Source of the DNA: Symsagittifera roscoffensis
Taxonomy: Eukaryota; Xenacoelomorpha; Acoela; Convolutidae
Reading direction: 5' to 3'
Assembly (NCBI RefSeq): GCF_963678635.1
Contig: NC_087062.1
Span: 82,918,012 to 82,982,011, forward strand
DNA: 64,000 nt
Shown: positions 1-10,537 of the stretch, piece by piece
Layout of the letters: every line of letters begins with the position of its first letter
Position numbering within the stretch: position 1 is the first letter of the stretch
Notes under the pieces: generated by a model
What the model was told of the DNA's origin: nothing
Seen by the model: only the letters and a program-made list of their open reading frames with translations
The model's database searches: none
Made by a program: the position numbers and the translations under genes

Positions 1-849
1 AGATCGTTTTCCTAAAATTCTGCAGTATTATACAAAACATGTTTGAAGAATATTTATTGGAAAATAAAAATAAAAATTAGTAGCATGACAATAAATGGTT
101 AGTAATCATAAATCATCCTGTTGTTCCAGCTTCATCACCTAAAACATAACAGCAATCATAAACCCACTAATATCATCAAAACACTAAATCTTTCCTTTAC
201 ACAAATTTAAAACTTTATAAAAATTCAAAGTCACTTAATTTAAAATCAGATCATCAAGGCTTATCCTTGGATCTTAAATAATTTTCTACTTAATTAAATT
301 TTAAATTTGATCATCAAGGCTTATCCTTGGATCAAACAGAACAACTTTGTTCTCCCCCACCCACTTAATTAGTGTCTAACGACCTCAAACGTCGATTCAC
401 TACCCAACCCTTTCTAAAAACCCAAGACTAATAGAAATTTTTAAACAAAACTAATCATTCAAATTAGGATAAACAGTGAAGAACTTCGGTTATTCATCCT
501 TCACTTGACCCCTCCTCTTACCAGACCCAGGATAAATCTTAGACTTAGTAAGTTTAAAATAGTATCTAACGAACTACTCGCGTTCTAATTATACCTGAAC
601 CTTGTGGATCGATTTACTACTCTCCAACCCTTGAACACAATCACTACCCCTAAGTAAGATTAAGTAAGTTAACACCTTAGCTTATACTAGTCACGAGAAA
701 GTAAAAATCATTCTTCGGAATCGATATACTTTTCTCTCCAACCCTGAACAACTAGACCCAGGTTAAGCTAACCAAAAAATCGTAAGAACTAACAGTTTAA
801 GTCAATAGAAATCATTTAACAACCTTTTGCATCAGTCATTCTAAACCTT
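1..849 (+). other. 5' leader of the giant retroelement, non-coding
   Basis: No ORF of note occurs before position 850. The leader contains two identical 25-nt hairpin units (249-273, 309-333) and three degenerate copies of a TCGAT-TACT-TCTCCAACCCT motif near 393, 609 and 721. A repeated AGACCCAGG phrase occurs near 524 and 749. Such a long structured leader suggests RNA packaging or translation-control signals, but no function can be read directly. Confidence 0.5.
249..333 (+). repeat. Twin identical leader hairpins
   Basis: The same 25 nt, beginning GATCATCAAGG and ending CCTTGGATC, occurs at 249-273 and 309-333 with a 60-bp period. Each copy folds on itself: GATC-(AT)-CAAGG pairs with CCTTGGATC around a CTTAT loop, leaving a two-base bulge. 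The sequence between the copies is not conserved to the same degree, so the hairpin itself looks selected or recently duplicated. Confidence 0.7.
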
Positions 850-1317
850 ATGTCATTTAAAAACCTAGGAAATAAACAAACAATCATTTTACACAATTGT
901 GAAATAGATAACAAAAAATACGACCTTGTAATCACACCTCATACACAAACAATTGGATACATTCGAACAAAACGACAAACACTAAAGAGAAAAATAATAA
1001 CTAAACAAAGACAAATAACACGAAAAAGATTTTCAAAAAATCGAAACGCATTTTCAGAATCAGAAACCAACAGTTTAGACGAACTTTACAAACTAAAAGA
1101 ATCAATAGATAAAAATTGCCCACAACACGATCAATTATATTTTTCTGACTCAGAAACAACTTCAAATTCATCACAAAGAGGAAAAAGAAGAATAAAAAAG
1201 CAGTATAAACACAAACCAGTACATCTATACAATTGGAATCAACCAATTCGACACATTAATAATTACATATTAACAGTCATCGAACGAAAAAATGAGTTCA
1301 ACGCACACCCCAGGTGA
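850..1317 (+). CDS. Small basic ORF upstream of Gag, unknown function
   Basis: This 155-aa ORF starts at the first good ATG after the leader and overlaps the Gag start by 26 nt in another frame. The protein is very basic (clusters such as TKRQTLKRKIITKQRQITRKRF at about residues 40-60 and RGKRRIKKQYKHK at about 112-124), with an acidic Ser/Glu-rich stretch (SESETNSLDELY, SDSETTSNSS) between. Such charge blocks fit a nucleic-acid-binding or nuclear-targeting accessory protein, but I recognise no domain. Base composition matches the rest of the element, which supports real coding. The overlap with Gag suggests leaky scanning or reinitiation to reach Gag. Confidence 0.6.
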   Translation: MSFKNLGNKQTIILHNCEIDNKKYDLVITPHTQTIGYIRTKRQTLKRKIITKQRQITRKRFSKNRNAFSESETNSLDELYKLKESIDKNCPQHDQLYFSDSETTSNSSQRGKRRIKKQYKHKPVHLYNWNQPIRHINNYILTVIERKNEFNAHPR

Positions 1318-4300
1318 CGAAACTCCAGATGATGATGAAATCTTTCCTTTTATAGTAGATGCAGATACTGATAGAGGACAACACATATTTTGTCAAAATT
1401 TACTCGTAAATTTATTTGAACCCGGAATCAGTCCATGTAAAACAGAGTTCCCCGATGTAAAAATCAAAAGACAAATCATAGATCACTATCTAAAAGATAT
1501 ATGCAACATAACACAACAGTATGGAATCTACTCTATAGAATTCACTTCCCCAAACCATAATAATAGAACATATACTATTCAAACAGACGACCTTGATTTA
1601 GAATTTTCAAAAGTTTTTTCAGAATATATAAAAAGCATCCAATACCATAACTCACAAAGAGCAAACTCCATTTTCACCAATGAAGTTTTCGCACTAATAT
1701 ATAGTTATATTTCGATATTAGAAAATGAACTCCCATTAACAAATGTCTCACCGACAGAAACATCTAAACATTTAAGAGTACGACATGAAATCACACTACT
1801 CTCTAGTTATTTAAACATTATTAAAGAAAATTTCACGAAAGACGACGTTTCACAACATACCAAACACGATTTACAAAAAATTTTAGCATGGTTCATAATA
1901 GATTATTTCACACACAATATTGATTTAATTGCACAAGCAAGAAAAAATTTTAGACCCCAAAATTCGAACGATGATACCGCTATCACAGAACAATCAGATT
2001 ATGTTTGGGACCCCGAATGGTCTCATCCAGCATTTATAAGCTTCCCACAATCAATCTCAAGTCAAGCAATAAGTACAATATCTTACATAAGAGATTATGT
2101 AAGAGTAATACCATTAACAATTGATGCAACACCATTAAACTATAATACATTTTTACCCGATACACAAAATAATAGTTTAAACTCTACAGTCATACACAAT
2201 GAAAACCTCAATGGAACTAGGAATCTTACTCAACAAGATATCCAGACACCATCACACTTCATAAATGAAGAAATTGTACACACAACAACTACACAACAAA
2301 GTATTTCACCAATACGCCCAAATTTAACAACACCAAGAAATACAAATCCTTCACAAACACAGGTAACCTTACAATCAACCGTTAAACCTTCGGTTGCCCC
2401 TAAATATTCACATATGGATTACCAAACATACAAACCCATGACAATACCATCAAAAACACGCAAAACATTCACTAGAAACAACTTTGCAGACCATAATTAT
2501 AATTATACACATCCATCAAAAACAAATTATCAACCACAAAGGAATTTTAATCAATATACAAAACCTCGAAACTGGGATAACCCAACGGCCCAATATAATT
2601 CCACAAATTTTCAACCAAATCCTCCACAGGATCGCAGTGGAAATTACCCATTTTTTCAACAAAATAAAAATAAAAAACAAACATCTTATCAAATGGATTA
2701 TTTATCCTCAGATGAAGATTTCTTACAACCAGATATATTTGCACCAAATACTCAAGAATATCGTAGACAAGGAATACAGAAAACACGTACAAATCATAGA
2801 AATTTTTCTCCACAATCAATAGATGCACAATATCAACAACCAATTCAACAACAAAATCCAATTAATACACAATCTTTTCAACCAATTCAACAACAAAATC
2901 CAATGACTACACACTCGTATCAACCATCACAAATGCAAAATGAAATACCACTCCCGTATTATCTTCAACAACATGAAATAACAAGAAACCAACTTTCAAA
3001 TTTTTCTCAAATGCCAAATGCAGCTGAATCATTACAAATGACAATGAATCCATACCTTATGAGTGGATCATCAATAACATCAAACAAACCTTTAATGGTT
3101 TTCACAGGAACAGACCCTGAATACTCTGTAGAAGATTACTTAAATGCAGTAACAGCAAATTTGATTTTAAATATAGGACCTGAACCAATTAATACGCCAC
3201 TACATCAAAACTGGATACATCGACGCACAGCGTTGATACAAACAACCTTAGATGGCGCAGCACAAAAATGGTTTTCAGTACTACCTCAAGAAATAAAATC
3301 AAACTGGAAAAGATTTACACAAGAATTTTCAAAAATGTTTGACTCCGAAAGAAACAAACAACAACAAAGAGTTTTATGTAATGAAATTCGCAGATTACCA
3401 AACGAAACCATCAAACAAATAGCAGTAAGAATCGAAACACTAGTTCGAAAAGCATATTCACTAAATACACACGACTATAAAAACACTAAGATGACAGAAA
3501 TCTTAATGATGACCTTAACACCACAATTAAGGAAAATAGCAATAAAAAAGAGAGCATCCCATCCTTCTTCAATTCGAGAACCCGATTTAGATTTTAGAAA
3601 ACTAGTAGACAAACTAGAACAAGCAGAAATCACGATGAAACTAGAAGAAACGGAGAATTTGAAATTACAATACGTTAACAAAATTGAAACGACTCCCACT
3701 AATATTAATAATATACAAGAATCAGAAACAGATCTCGTTGAAAAAATCACTGAAATACTCAATATTTACGAAAAGAACCCGAACTTTAAAGGCAAACCAT
3801 CTTTCAAGAAATGGTGTAATTATTGCCGACGATACGGACATAGTATTTCCGAATGTAGACAAAAACAGCAAGATAGTCAAAATAAACCTCAAAAATACAA
3901 AGAACCAAATAAATCATTTTATCAATACATGAAAAAAGATCAAAATCTACCAAACAAAAATGTATACAGCAACAACAGTTCAGGAAAACCACTCCCGAAC
4001 AATACAAGCTATACAAGAAATCAATCTCCATATAACTCAAGTTATAGAGGAAGATCACCAGAACGAAGAAACACGTATAATTCATCACAAAATCACTACA
4101 ATAGACCGAATAGTCGAAATAACTACTCCAGATCAAATTCAAATACACAACGATTTGTTTCTAGATCTAATTCCCAATCAAGAAATAACTACTATCCAAA
4201 CAACCAATCACGAAATTCATCATACAATAGGAATAGAAACTACTCCTATAATCGAAATAGAAGTTATTCAAACAACCGAAACCAGAATTACCCGAACAAT

Positions 4301-5152
4301 CGATCAAGGAATAACTCATATAATAGATCGAACTATAACAGACCAAACAATAATTACCAAAATAGATCGCGAAATAATTCACAAAATCGACACCCAAGTT
4401 ATAATAATCGTTATAGAAATTATTCCCAATCACCACACCGGAATAATAATCACTACAATAACTCTAATAATCGTCATAGAAGTAGTACACCTAAACATCA
4501 AAGACAAATCAATCAAGTACAAGCTAACCCAGAAACAACATCAGACCCCCCAGGTATTGATGACACAGTAACTGATACGTTACAACTCAATCAAATAAAC
4601 TGTACATCATCAGATTCAGAAAGTGATACTGAAAACACTCTTGCTATCAATATGATAAAAGTCGAAAATGACTATGAATCTGTCATATATGAACAACCCT
4701 TTCCATCACACATATATGAAAATCAATCAGAATTTCTTCAAAATCATTACACTACACCCATAAATTCCACACCAACGACGCAAGAAACAAACGAGATTAA
4801 CACTACAGATCAAACCAATAAAAATACCAAAACAAAATGCTTGAATACAAACCACATTTATCAAAATATACAAAAAGAACAACCCAAAGAAAAAATTTGG
4901 ACAATACCATTTCTATTAGAAAGCCCAAGAAATAAAGAATTTCAACCACCAGACCTTGAAATAGATTTTTTAATTGATTCAGGAGCAGAATCAAACATAA
5001 TAAACATTCCCACATGGAATGAAATAAAAACTTTACACCCAAAGCTAACACCTCTTGAAACCTCCAGTAAGTTAGCGACAGCACAAGGATCAACATTGAT
5101 AAACTACGGAAAAATCCAATTATTTCTCCTCCCTACCAGAACAATGGAGTAA
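1292..5152 (+). CDS. gag: Gag polyprotein with start of aspartic protease
   Basis: A 1286-aa ORF. Residues 1-570 are unrecognised, with a Q/N/P-rich stretch at about 350-570. Residues about 595-790 form a retrotransposon capsid-like domain (conserved WF, KMFDSERNKQQQR and IRRLPNETI segments). A perfect CX2CX4HX4C zinc knuckle lies at residues 842-855. A roughly 170-residue Arg/Asn/Ser/Tyr-rich tract (about 900-1070, repeated N-R-S/N-Y motifs) follows. Near the end the protease active-site motif FLIDSGAE appears, with the catalytic Asp at residue 1229. The ORF stops at TAA 5150-5152 in mid-protease, and the same frame continues open into Pol. It is more than twice the length of ordinary Ty3/Gypsy Gag. 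A good splice donor (CCCCAG/GTGACG) lies at 1312/1313, just after the start codon. Confidence 0.93.
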   Translation: MSSTHTPGDETPDDDEIFPFIVDADTDRGQHIFCQNLLVNLFEPGISPCKTEFPDVKIKRQIIDHYLKDICNITQQYGIYSIEFTSPNHNNRTYTIQTDDLDLEFSKVFSEYIKSIQYHNSQRANSIFTNEVFALIYSYISILENELPLTNVSPTETSKHLRVRHEITLLSSYLNIIKENFTKDDVSQHTKHDLQKILAWFIIDYFTHNIDLIAQARKNFRPQNSNDDTAITEQSDYVWDPEWSHPAFISFPQSISSQAISTISYIRDYVRVIPLTIDATPLNYNTFLPDTQNNSLNSTVIHNENLNGTRNLTQQDIQTPSHFINEEIVHTTTTQQSISPIRPNLTTPRNTNPSQTQVTLQSTVKPSVAPKYSHMDYQTYKPMTIPSKTRKTFTRNNFADHNYNYTHPSKTNYQPQRNFNQYTKPRNWDNPTAQYNSTNFQPNPPQDRSGNYPFFQQNKNKKQTSYQMDYLSSDEDFLQPDIFAPNTQEYRRQGIQKTRTNHRNFSPQSIDAQYQQPIQQQNPINTQSFQPIQQQNPMTTHSYQPSQMQNEIPLPYYLQQHEITRNQLSNFSQMPNAAESLQMTMNPYLMSGSSITSNKPLMVFTGTDPEYSVEDYLNAVTANLILNIGPEPINTPLHQNWIHRRTALIQTTLDGAAQKWFSVLPQEIKSNWKRFTQEFSKMFDSERNKQQQRVLCNEIRRLPNETIKQIAVRIETLVRKAYSLNTHDYKNTKMTEILMMTLTPQLRKIAIKKRASHPSSIREPDLDFRKLVDKLEQAEITMKLEETENLKLQYVNKIETTPTNINNIQESETDLVEKITEILNIYEKNPNFKGKPSFKKWCNYCRRYGHSISECRQKQQDSQNKPQKYKEPNKSFYQYMKKDQNLPNKNVYSNNSSGKPLPNNTSYTRNQSPYNSSYRGRSPERRNTYNSSQNHYNRPNSRNNYSRSNSNTQRFVSRSNSQSRNNYYPNNQSRNSSYNRNRNYSYNRNRSYSNNRNQNYPNNRSRNNSYNRSNYNRPNNNYQNRSRNNSQNRHPSYNNRYRNYSQSPHRNNNHYNNSNNRHRSSTPKHQRQINQVQANPETTSDPPGIDDTVTDTLQLNQINCTSSDSESDTENTLAINMIKVENDYESVIYEQPFPSHIYENQSEFLQNHYTTPINSTPTTQETNEINTTDQTNKNTKTKCLNTNHIYQNIQKEQPKEKIWTIPFLLESPRNKEFQPPDLEIDFLIDSGAESNIINIPTWNEIKTLHPKLTPLETSSKLATAQGSTLINYGKIQLFLLPTRTME

Positions 5153-8100
5153 AGCAAACTTCTAAACAAGCCATTTAAACAAATATTCCATATTACTGAT
5201 ATTAAATATAACATCATTGGTATACCATTTATTTCAAAGTATATACCAACAATTAACATACTAAATAGTAAAATATTAATCAAAGATAAATATACAAAAA
5301 CAAAAGAAACATCATTAACATTTTTTCAAAGATTAAATAAACAACCACCATTCTTTTCAAAATTTTATCCGATATTTAATCAACAAAGAAAACACCTGAA
5401 ACCACTATCAGGAAACATCTATAATTTTTCAATAAAACAAGTTCATCAATATGATAAAGAACAAAACAAACAAAAATTTTATATGTCAGATTTTGAATTC
5501 AAACCTATTCATAAATTTTTCAAAATTACAATCTCTTCAATAAAATATTTGAAAAATTCGAATTCAGATATTATTTCCTTACATGTTTATAACAACACAC
5601 CTTACCAAGTAACATTACCTTTAGGACTTTTAGGATATTGTGAAACTAACGCTACAATATCACCAATACACGAAAAAGCCTATCGCGTAAATAATATACT
5701 CCAATTACTAGATATTTGCCAATCTACAATTCTTAATGAAGAATTATCTATAAATAATATAATAAGTAACGAAAACAGAAACACGGATTATTTCACAAAA
5801 ACTCCATATTTCAAACCTACATTCAACATCAGTAACTACACAGAGGACCAACAGAAATTTTTAACAATGTTTAATTTCCAACATTCACAAATAACACAAG
5901 ACGAATTCGAAAAATTAGCCAAACAGCTAATTAAATATTCATCAGTCTATGCAACATCAAAATTCGATGTTGGCAAAATCAGTTCATCACTACATCTCCC
6001 ATTAAAACCAGACGCAGTTTTCAAAAAACAAAGAGCAAGTAAAGTACCAATTCACTTACATGATAAAGTAAACAGATTACTCGATATTTTAGAACAGTAC
6101 AATATTATATTACCAGTTAATAAAGAAGAACAACCAAAAGGCAACACATTCATCAACCCCGTTATCATTCTAGCTAAAGGAGAATCATTAAAAATCGTTC
6201 TCGATGCTAGATACCTCAATTCACTCATAGATGAATCAAAATGTAATTGGCCCATTGAACCAATACAAGTTATTTTAACAAAAATAAACGGCAAATACTT
6301 CACAACCGCCGACATGAATAGTGCATACAATCAAATGCCACTAGATGAACAATCACGACGTTTAACACAATTTGTTATCGGAAACCAACAATATGAATTC
6401 AACCGCTTATTCTATGGAATATCCATAGGACCAGCAGCATTTTCAGCCTTTATGAGCAAAATTTTTAGACCACTAATACTCAAGAAAAACGCAATCACCT
6501 ATTTAGACGATGTTTTTATGCAATCACAATCAAAAGACGAAATGTTCAAAGTTTTAGAAACATATCACCAAATACTTCAGAATGAAAATCTGAAGGCCGC
6601 CCCCGATAAATCACATTTCTTTTTGACAAGAGTTAAATTCTTAGGACATAACATAGAAAGAAAAACAATAACTCCACTGAAATCACGCATTGACGCTATT
6701 CAAAAACTTCAACCACCAACAAATAAAAAGAAAATCCAAGAGTTCCTTGGAATGTTAAACTTTTTAAGTAAATATGTTTATAAAATGCAATTATATCTAC
6801 GACCATTTTACAACATCCTTAGACAACAAAATAATTTTGAATGGAATACAGAACATCAAACACGATTCGAAGAAATAAAGAAACTTTTAACTGAACAAAT
6901 TTCAAACACAATTCCAGACCCTGATCAACCATTTTATGCAATGTGCGATGCTTCGAACTTTGGCATCGGCGCAGCATTATTACAATCACATAATGGTACA
7001 AATAAAATGAACCTAATATCAGCAAATTCTCGATTATTCACTCAAGCAGAGCTACGACTCTCAACTCTAATGAGAGAATGTACAGCCATAATATATAGAC
7101 TTACAGAATATGAATTTCTGATACTTGGATCAAAACATCCCACAGTTTTATTCACAGACCACAAACCAATCATCTTTCTTTTTACACAGAAATCTAACCC
7201 AAACCACCGAGTTTACAGATTTCAACTAATTCTAATGAAGTTTCCAAACTTACATATAGTTTGGACTGCAGGAAAAAATCTTGCATTACCAGACACCTTA
7301 AGTCGAAATACACCACCTGAATTACTTACACGAAAAACAACAGTTGAAATACCCAAAAACATAAAATTCTACCTTGCAGAAAACGAAACATCACCTCGAT
7401 TAGAATGCAAATATGCAGTTAAAACTGATATTGAACAATCACAAATAAATAATTTACAACATTTCCCACTTTATTTAGATTGTCAAAATAATCATTATGA
7501 AGTTGACCTACTTGGAACATCAACTTTTAAACCAATTCCATATTCTCAATGGATAAAAAATAACACCCAACAAAAACGAACAAAACAACACCTACCTAAA
7601 AAAGACCATTTTCCACTAATTGAAAAAGAAGATTTAACTGATAAAATAAATTTATCAGGACCACAAACAAATGATTCAAAATACACAATAAATCAAGTTT
7701 TTGACCTTCACGACCCACTCGATACAATACCCTTATCTAAATTCGAAGTTGAAAACATTTTTCTCCCCCCAACAGATACGATTACAATTTCAACACTGAA
7801 ACAATATCAAAATCTTGACCCGATAATTAGACAACTGAAATCATGGCACAAATATAAAACTAAACCTATCAAAGCAGATTCAACCATTCTAGGAAACAAA
7901 ACACTCCTCCGATACTTTCGCAAATTTAACAACACAACAATTAACGAAAATACAGACCTTTTAGAGTATAACCTGAATGAATCTACAGTTCCATGTCTCC
8001 CTATAAGTATGATTCTTATAGCTTTTAATATTTCACATACACAAAATATTAAAGGACACTCTGGATCAGAAAAAACATATTCAAATTTTATACAAAATTT

Positions 8101-9514
8101 TTACTTCCCAAATGCACCAATTTGGATAAAAGTACTATGCAATGATTGTATAGTGTGTCAGCTAAATAAACCTTACCCAAATCAAAAACAAGTAGCACAA
8201 AAACAAGATTTTAAAGGACAAAGTTTATACTTTAATCACCGTATCTCATTTGATACTAAAGGACCAATTTCACCCTCATCAGAAGGAAACTCCTACATTA
8301 TGGTAATTGTTGACGCATTTACACATTATGTAGCACTTAATCCAGTACCACATTGTAACGCTTATTACGCATACACAACACTCTATGAACACTGGATAGC
8401 AAAATTTGGACTACCAGAAATTTTAGTTACAGACAATGGTACAGAATTCATAAATAATGAAATAATAACACTATGTCATTTATACAACATTAAACACAAA
8501 CCACGTACATCTCATGCACCTTGGACAAACGGCTTAGTCGAAGGTATGAACCGTTCATTACAAGAATATCTCAGATGTATCATCAACGGAAATGATACAA
8601 AATATACCGAATGGTCAGCAGATGTAAAATTATTTCCCTTAGCATATAATTCACAAATTACGACAACTTTAGGAATGTCACCATACGAAATGGTTTTTAA
8701 CCAAAAGCCACGCAAACCAATAATGTTTACAGCAAATTCACATAAAAACGCACAAGGTTATTGTCAACCAAATAAAGACTCAATTTGTTATAACCTACCT
8801 TTACATACACACGATGAAGATCATTTTCATCACCCACAAATTCTTAAATTAGCCTCCGGTACACACACCGAATGGATTTTAAATAGAGATAAAAAACACA
8901 ATGAAATTTATCAAAAAATAACAAAAAAGTTATTACAAAGACAAAATATTAATGAACAAATCAATTCACGTTTTACACCAGCTTCCGATTTAAAAATTGG
9001 AACATTTGTTTTAATACCTAATTTTAATACTCACAAAGGAATTTCTAAAAAATTACAACCCCTCCGAAAAGGACCCTATCAAATAATTGCAAAACCCACA
9101 GATGTCACATATAAAATTATCGACTCAAACAAAAAAGAAATCGTTCAACATCGAAACAACCTATTACCTTATTACCCAAAAGAATACGCACTCCGCGAAT
9201 TAACTCAATTGTATTCTTTCACAGGATTAAAAATCATTCAAAATGAACCACATCTAAAAAACACAGAACAAAATGATAACCCCACCGAAACTCAAAACAC
9301 AAAACCAACCGCCACCAAAAACAATACACAAAATCATAAAGAATCTCCAAAACAAAGAAAAAATAGAAAAATGACAGAACAAATAATACCCCAAGAAGAA
9401 ATAGACAAATCAGAACATAGAAAGACAACAAGACTCCGAAATCAACCACGTAAAAACTACAAAATGTTCATCCCCCAATCTAAAATATTAAAGAAAGTAG
9501 AATTTAAAAAGTAA
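5153..9514 (+). CDS. pol: Pol polyprotein: rest of protease, RT, RNase H, integrase
   Basis: This frame is open from just after the Gag stop and is the same frame as Gag; the first Met is at 5483. The segment before that Met carries the protease C-terminal half (ITDIKYNIIGIPFI). Numbering from Met 5483, RT has TADMNSAY (Asp 277) and YLDD (340-343). RNase H has MCDAS (Asp 489) with the later Glu and Asp of that fold (RECTAI, FTDHKP). Integrase has an HHCC-like zinc domain (CNDCIVC) and catalytic Asp 924, Asp 984 and Glu 1020 with exact DD35E spacing. A GPY motif (RKGPYQI) lies at about 1197, followed by a basic tail. All catalytic residues are present. Expression needs readthrough of, or a bypass around, the TAA at 5150. 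Confidence 0.95.
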   Translation, partial: SKLLNKPFKQIFHITDIKYNIIGIPFISKYIPTINILNSKILIKDKYTKTKETSLTFFQRLNKQPPFFSKFYPIFNQQRKHLKPLSGNIYNFSIKQVHQYDKEQNKQKFYMSDFEFKPIHKFFKITISSIKYLKNSNSDIISLHVYNNTPYQVTLPLGLLGYCETNATISPIHEKAYRVNNILQLLDICQSTILNEELSINNIISNENRNTDYFTKTPYFKPTFNISNYTEDQQKFLTMFNFQHSQITQDEFEKLAKQLIKYSSVYATSKFDVGKISSSLHLPLKPDAVFKKQRASKVPIHLHDKVNRLLDILEQYNIILPVNKEEQPKGNTFINPVIILAKGESLKIVLDARYLNSLIDESKCNWPIEPIQVILTKINGKYFTTADMNSAYNQMPLDEQSRRLTQFVIGNQQYEFNRLFYGISIGPAAFSAFMSKIFRPLILKKNAITYLDDVFMQSQSKDEMFKVLETYHQILQNENLKAAPDKSHFFLTRVKFLGHNIERKTITPLKSRIDAIQKLQPPTNKKKIQEFLGMLNFLSKYVYKMQLYLRPFYNILRQQNNFEWNTEHQTRFEEIKKLLTEQISNTIPDPDQPFYAMCDASNFGIGAALLQSHNGTNKMNLISANSRLFTQAELRLSTLMRECTAIIYRLTEYEFLILGSKHPTVLFTDHKPIIFLFTQKSNPNHRVYRFQLILMKFPNLHIVWTAGKNLALPDTLSRNTPPELLTRKTTVEIPKNIKFYLAENETSPRLECKYAVKTDIEQSQINNLQHFPLYLDCQNNHYEVDLLGTSTFKPIPYSQWIKNNTQQKRTKQHLPKKDHFPLIEKEDLTDKINLSGPQTNDSKYTINQVFDLHDPLDTIPLSKFEVENIFLPPTDTITISTLKQYQNLDPIIRQLKSWHKYKTKPIKADSTILGNKTLLRYFRKFNNTTINENTDLLEYNLNESTVPCLPISMILIAFNISHTQNIKGHSGSEKTYSNFIQNFYFPNAPIWIKVLCNDCIVCQLNKPYPNQKQVAQKQDFKGQSLYFNHRISFDTKGPISPSSEGNSYIMVIVDAFTHYVALNPVPHCNAYYAYTTLYEHWIAKFGLPEILVTDNGTEFINNEIITLCHLYNIKHKPRTSHAPWTNGLVEGMNRSLQEYLRCIINGNDTKYTEWSADVKLFPLAYNSQITTTLGMSPYEMVFNQKPRKPIMFTANSHKNAQGYCQPNKDSICYNLPLHTHDEDHFHHPQILKLASGTHTEWILNRDKKHNEIYQKITKKLLQRQNINEQINSRFTPASDLKIGTFVLIPNFNTHKGISKKLQPLRKGPYQIIAKPTDVTYKIIDSNKKEIVQHRNNLLPYYPKEYALRELTQLYSFTGLKIIQNEPHLKNTEQNDNPTETQNTKPTATKNNTQNHKESPKQRKNRKMTEQIIPQEEIDKSEHRKTTRLRNQPRKNYKMFIPQSKILKKVEFKK

Positions 9515-10116
9515 TTTTAACATTCTATACTTCACAATCTTGAAACCTCCGTAACATTTTTCCTTTCCATTTTTCAAAATAACATGCTCACAAAGTACGC
9601 AATAATTCTAGTTCAAAATAGACCAATAGGATTCATCCAATCCGCCACTTTCTCTAACTCAAACTAAGATCAATTAGACGAATAATCTAGAACTCCAGGC
9701 ACATCTCTAACTATAACTTTACAACCTCCAGGTCAAAAATAAGCAAACCACTCCAACTTGACAGCTAAAATAAATATCACCATAATACCGTACCCCTCCC
9801 TTATCTAATAACCCAAAGATCAACAATATTTCCCCAACTCAGACCACGAATACCCCCAAAACAAATTTGATAACTTAGCCTAAAGTCACAAAGTGAAGAT
9901 TTTAATTAGCCTAAAGTATAAAAATCTCACCATACCCCGGATCATTTGACAAACAAAAATAAAGAAAAAGACGACCTCCCAGTCACCATGAAAATTGCCC
10001 CCAACAATTTTTTACGAAACTCAACCCACTTGTCAAAAAACTAATAAATAATTCGACCACACTAGAAAATCGCCTCAAACAGCAAAAAAATATTCGACCA
10101 AGAGATCATTTCTTAA
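9515..10116 (+). other. Non-coding spacer between Pol and accessory ORFs
   Basis: About 600 bp with no ORF in any frame that I can support. It contains a short direct repeat (TTAGCCTAAAGT near 9876 and 9908). Its position between pol and the downstream ORFs is where a splice acceptor for subgenomic mRNAs might lie, but I see no outstanding acceptor. Confidence 0.5.
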
Positions 10117-10347
10117 ATGCTTTTCTCTCAAACAGTCGCTCAAATATTTATCAATTTTAAACATTTTTTTTCAATACTTCAAGCCTTTATAATATTTCTT
10201 TTTGATATCATTGAATCTTTTCTAATAATCATAATAATTTTTTGTAACATTTTTTTAATTTTCTACACAATAATTGAACTATTCCTCCAACTTTCCAAAA
10301 CCCTTGAATATATCCACAGGTACGATTTTAACAACTTGTCTAAATGA
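10117..10347 (+). CDS. Small hydrophobic membrane protein 1, viroporin-like
   Basis: A 76-aa ORF dominated by Phe, Ile and Leu. Two hydrophobic stretches (about residues 17-32 and 34-56) are each long enough for a membrane helix, and the C-terminus is polar (HRYDFNNLSK). Its TGA stop overlaps the ATG of the next ORF as ATGA at 10344-10347, an arrangement typical of coupled termination-reinitiation. Small membrane proteins between pol and env are unusual for Ty3/Gypsy. AT-rich DNA can yield hydrophobic ORFs by chance, so the overlap and shared strand are the main support. No homology is recognised. Confidence 0.42.
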   Translation: MLFSQTVAQIFINFKHFFSILQAFIIFLFDIIESFLIIIIIFCNIFLIFYTIIELFLQLSKTLEYIHRYDFNNLSK

Positions 10348-10532
10348 TACGAACAATTTTCAGTAGAACTGATATTTTTTTATTGTTTGTAATTTTCATA
10401 ACATTTCTATTATCCCTCATTTTGACAATATGTAAATGTATAAAGAAAGCAATCATCACATTTGCCCTAGCAACAATTTTTCTAATTCTTTTTTTAGAAG
10501 AATATTATAATAAACATAAACCTTCCCACTAA
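10344..10532 (+). CDS. Small hydrophobic membrane protein 2, viroporin-like
   Basis: A 62-aa ORF starting inside the ATGA overlap with the preceding ORF. It has two hydrophobic segments (about residues 11-29 and 36-50) separated by a short basic loop (CKCIKKA) and ends in a charged tail (EEYYNKHKPSH). This helix-basic loop-helix layout resembles small two-helix viroporins, but that is analogy only. The stop at 10530 lies 8 bp before the open frame of the next ORF. Because of a TAA at 10535, a simple -1 frameshift cannot join the two. Confidence 0.42.
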   Translation: MIRTIFSRTDIFLLFVIFITFLLSLILTICKCIKKAIITFALATIFLILFLEEYYNKHKPSH

Positions 10533-10537
10533 AGTAA

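Noticed and set aside
1-600. 5' LTR of the giant element at the window start
   Set aside because: I found no match between 1-600 and the 17.6-18.2 kb region, so the window begins inside the leader.
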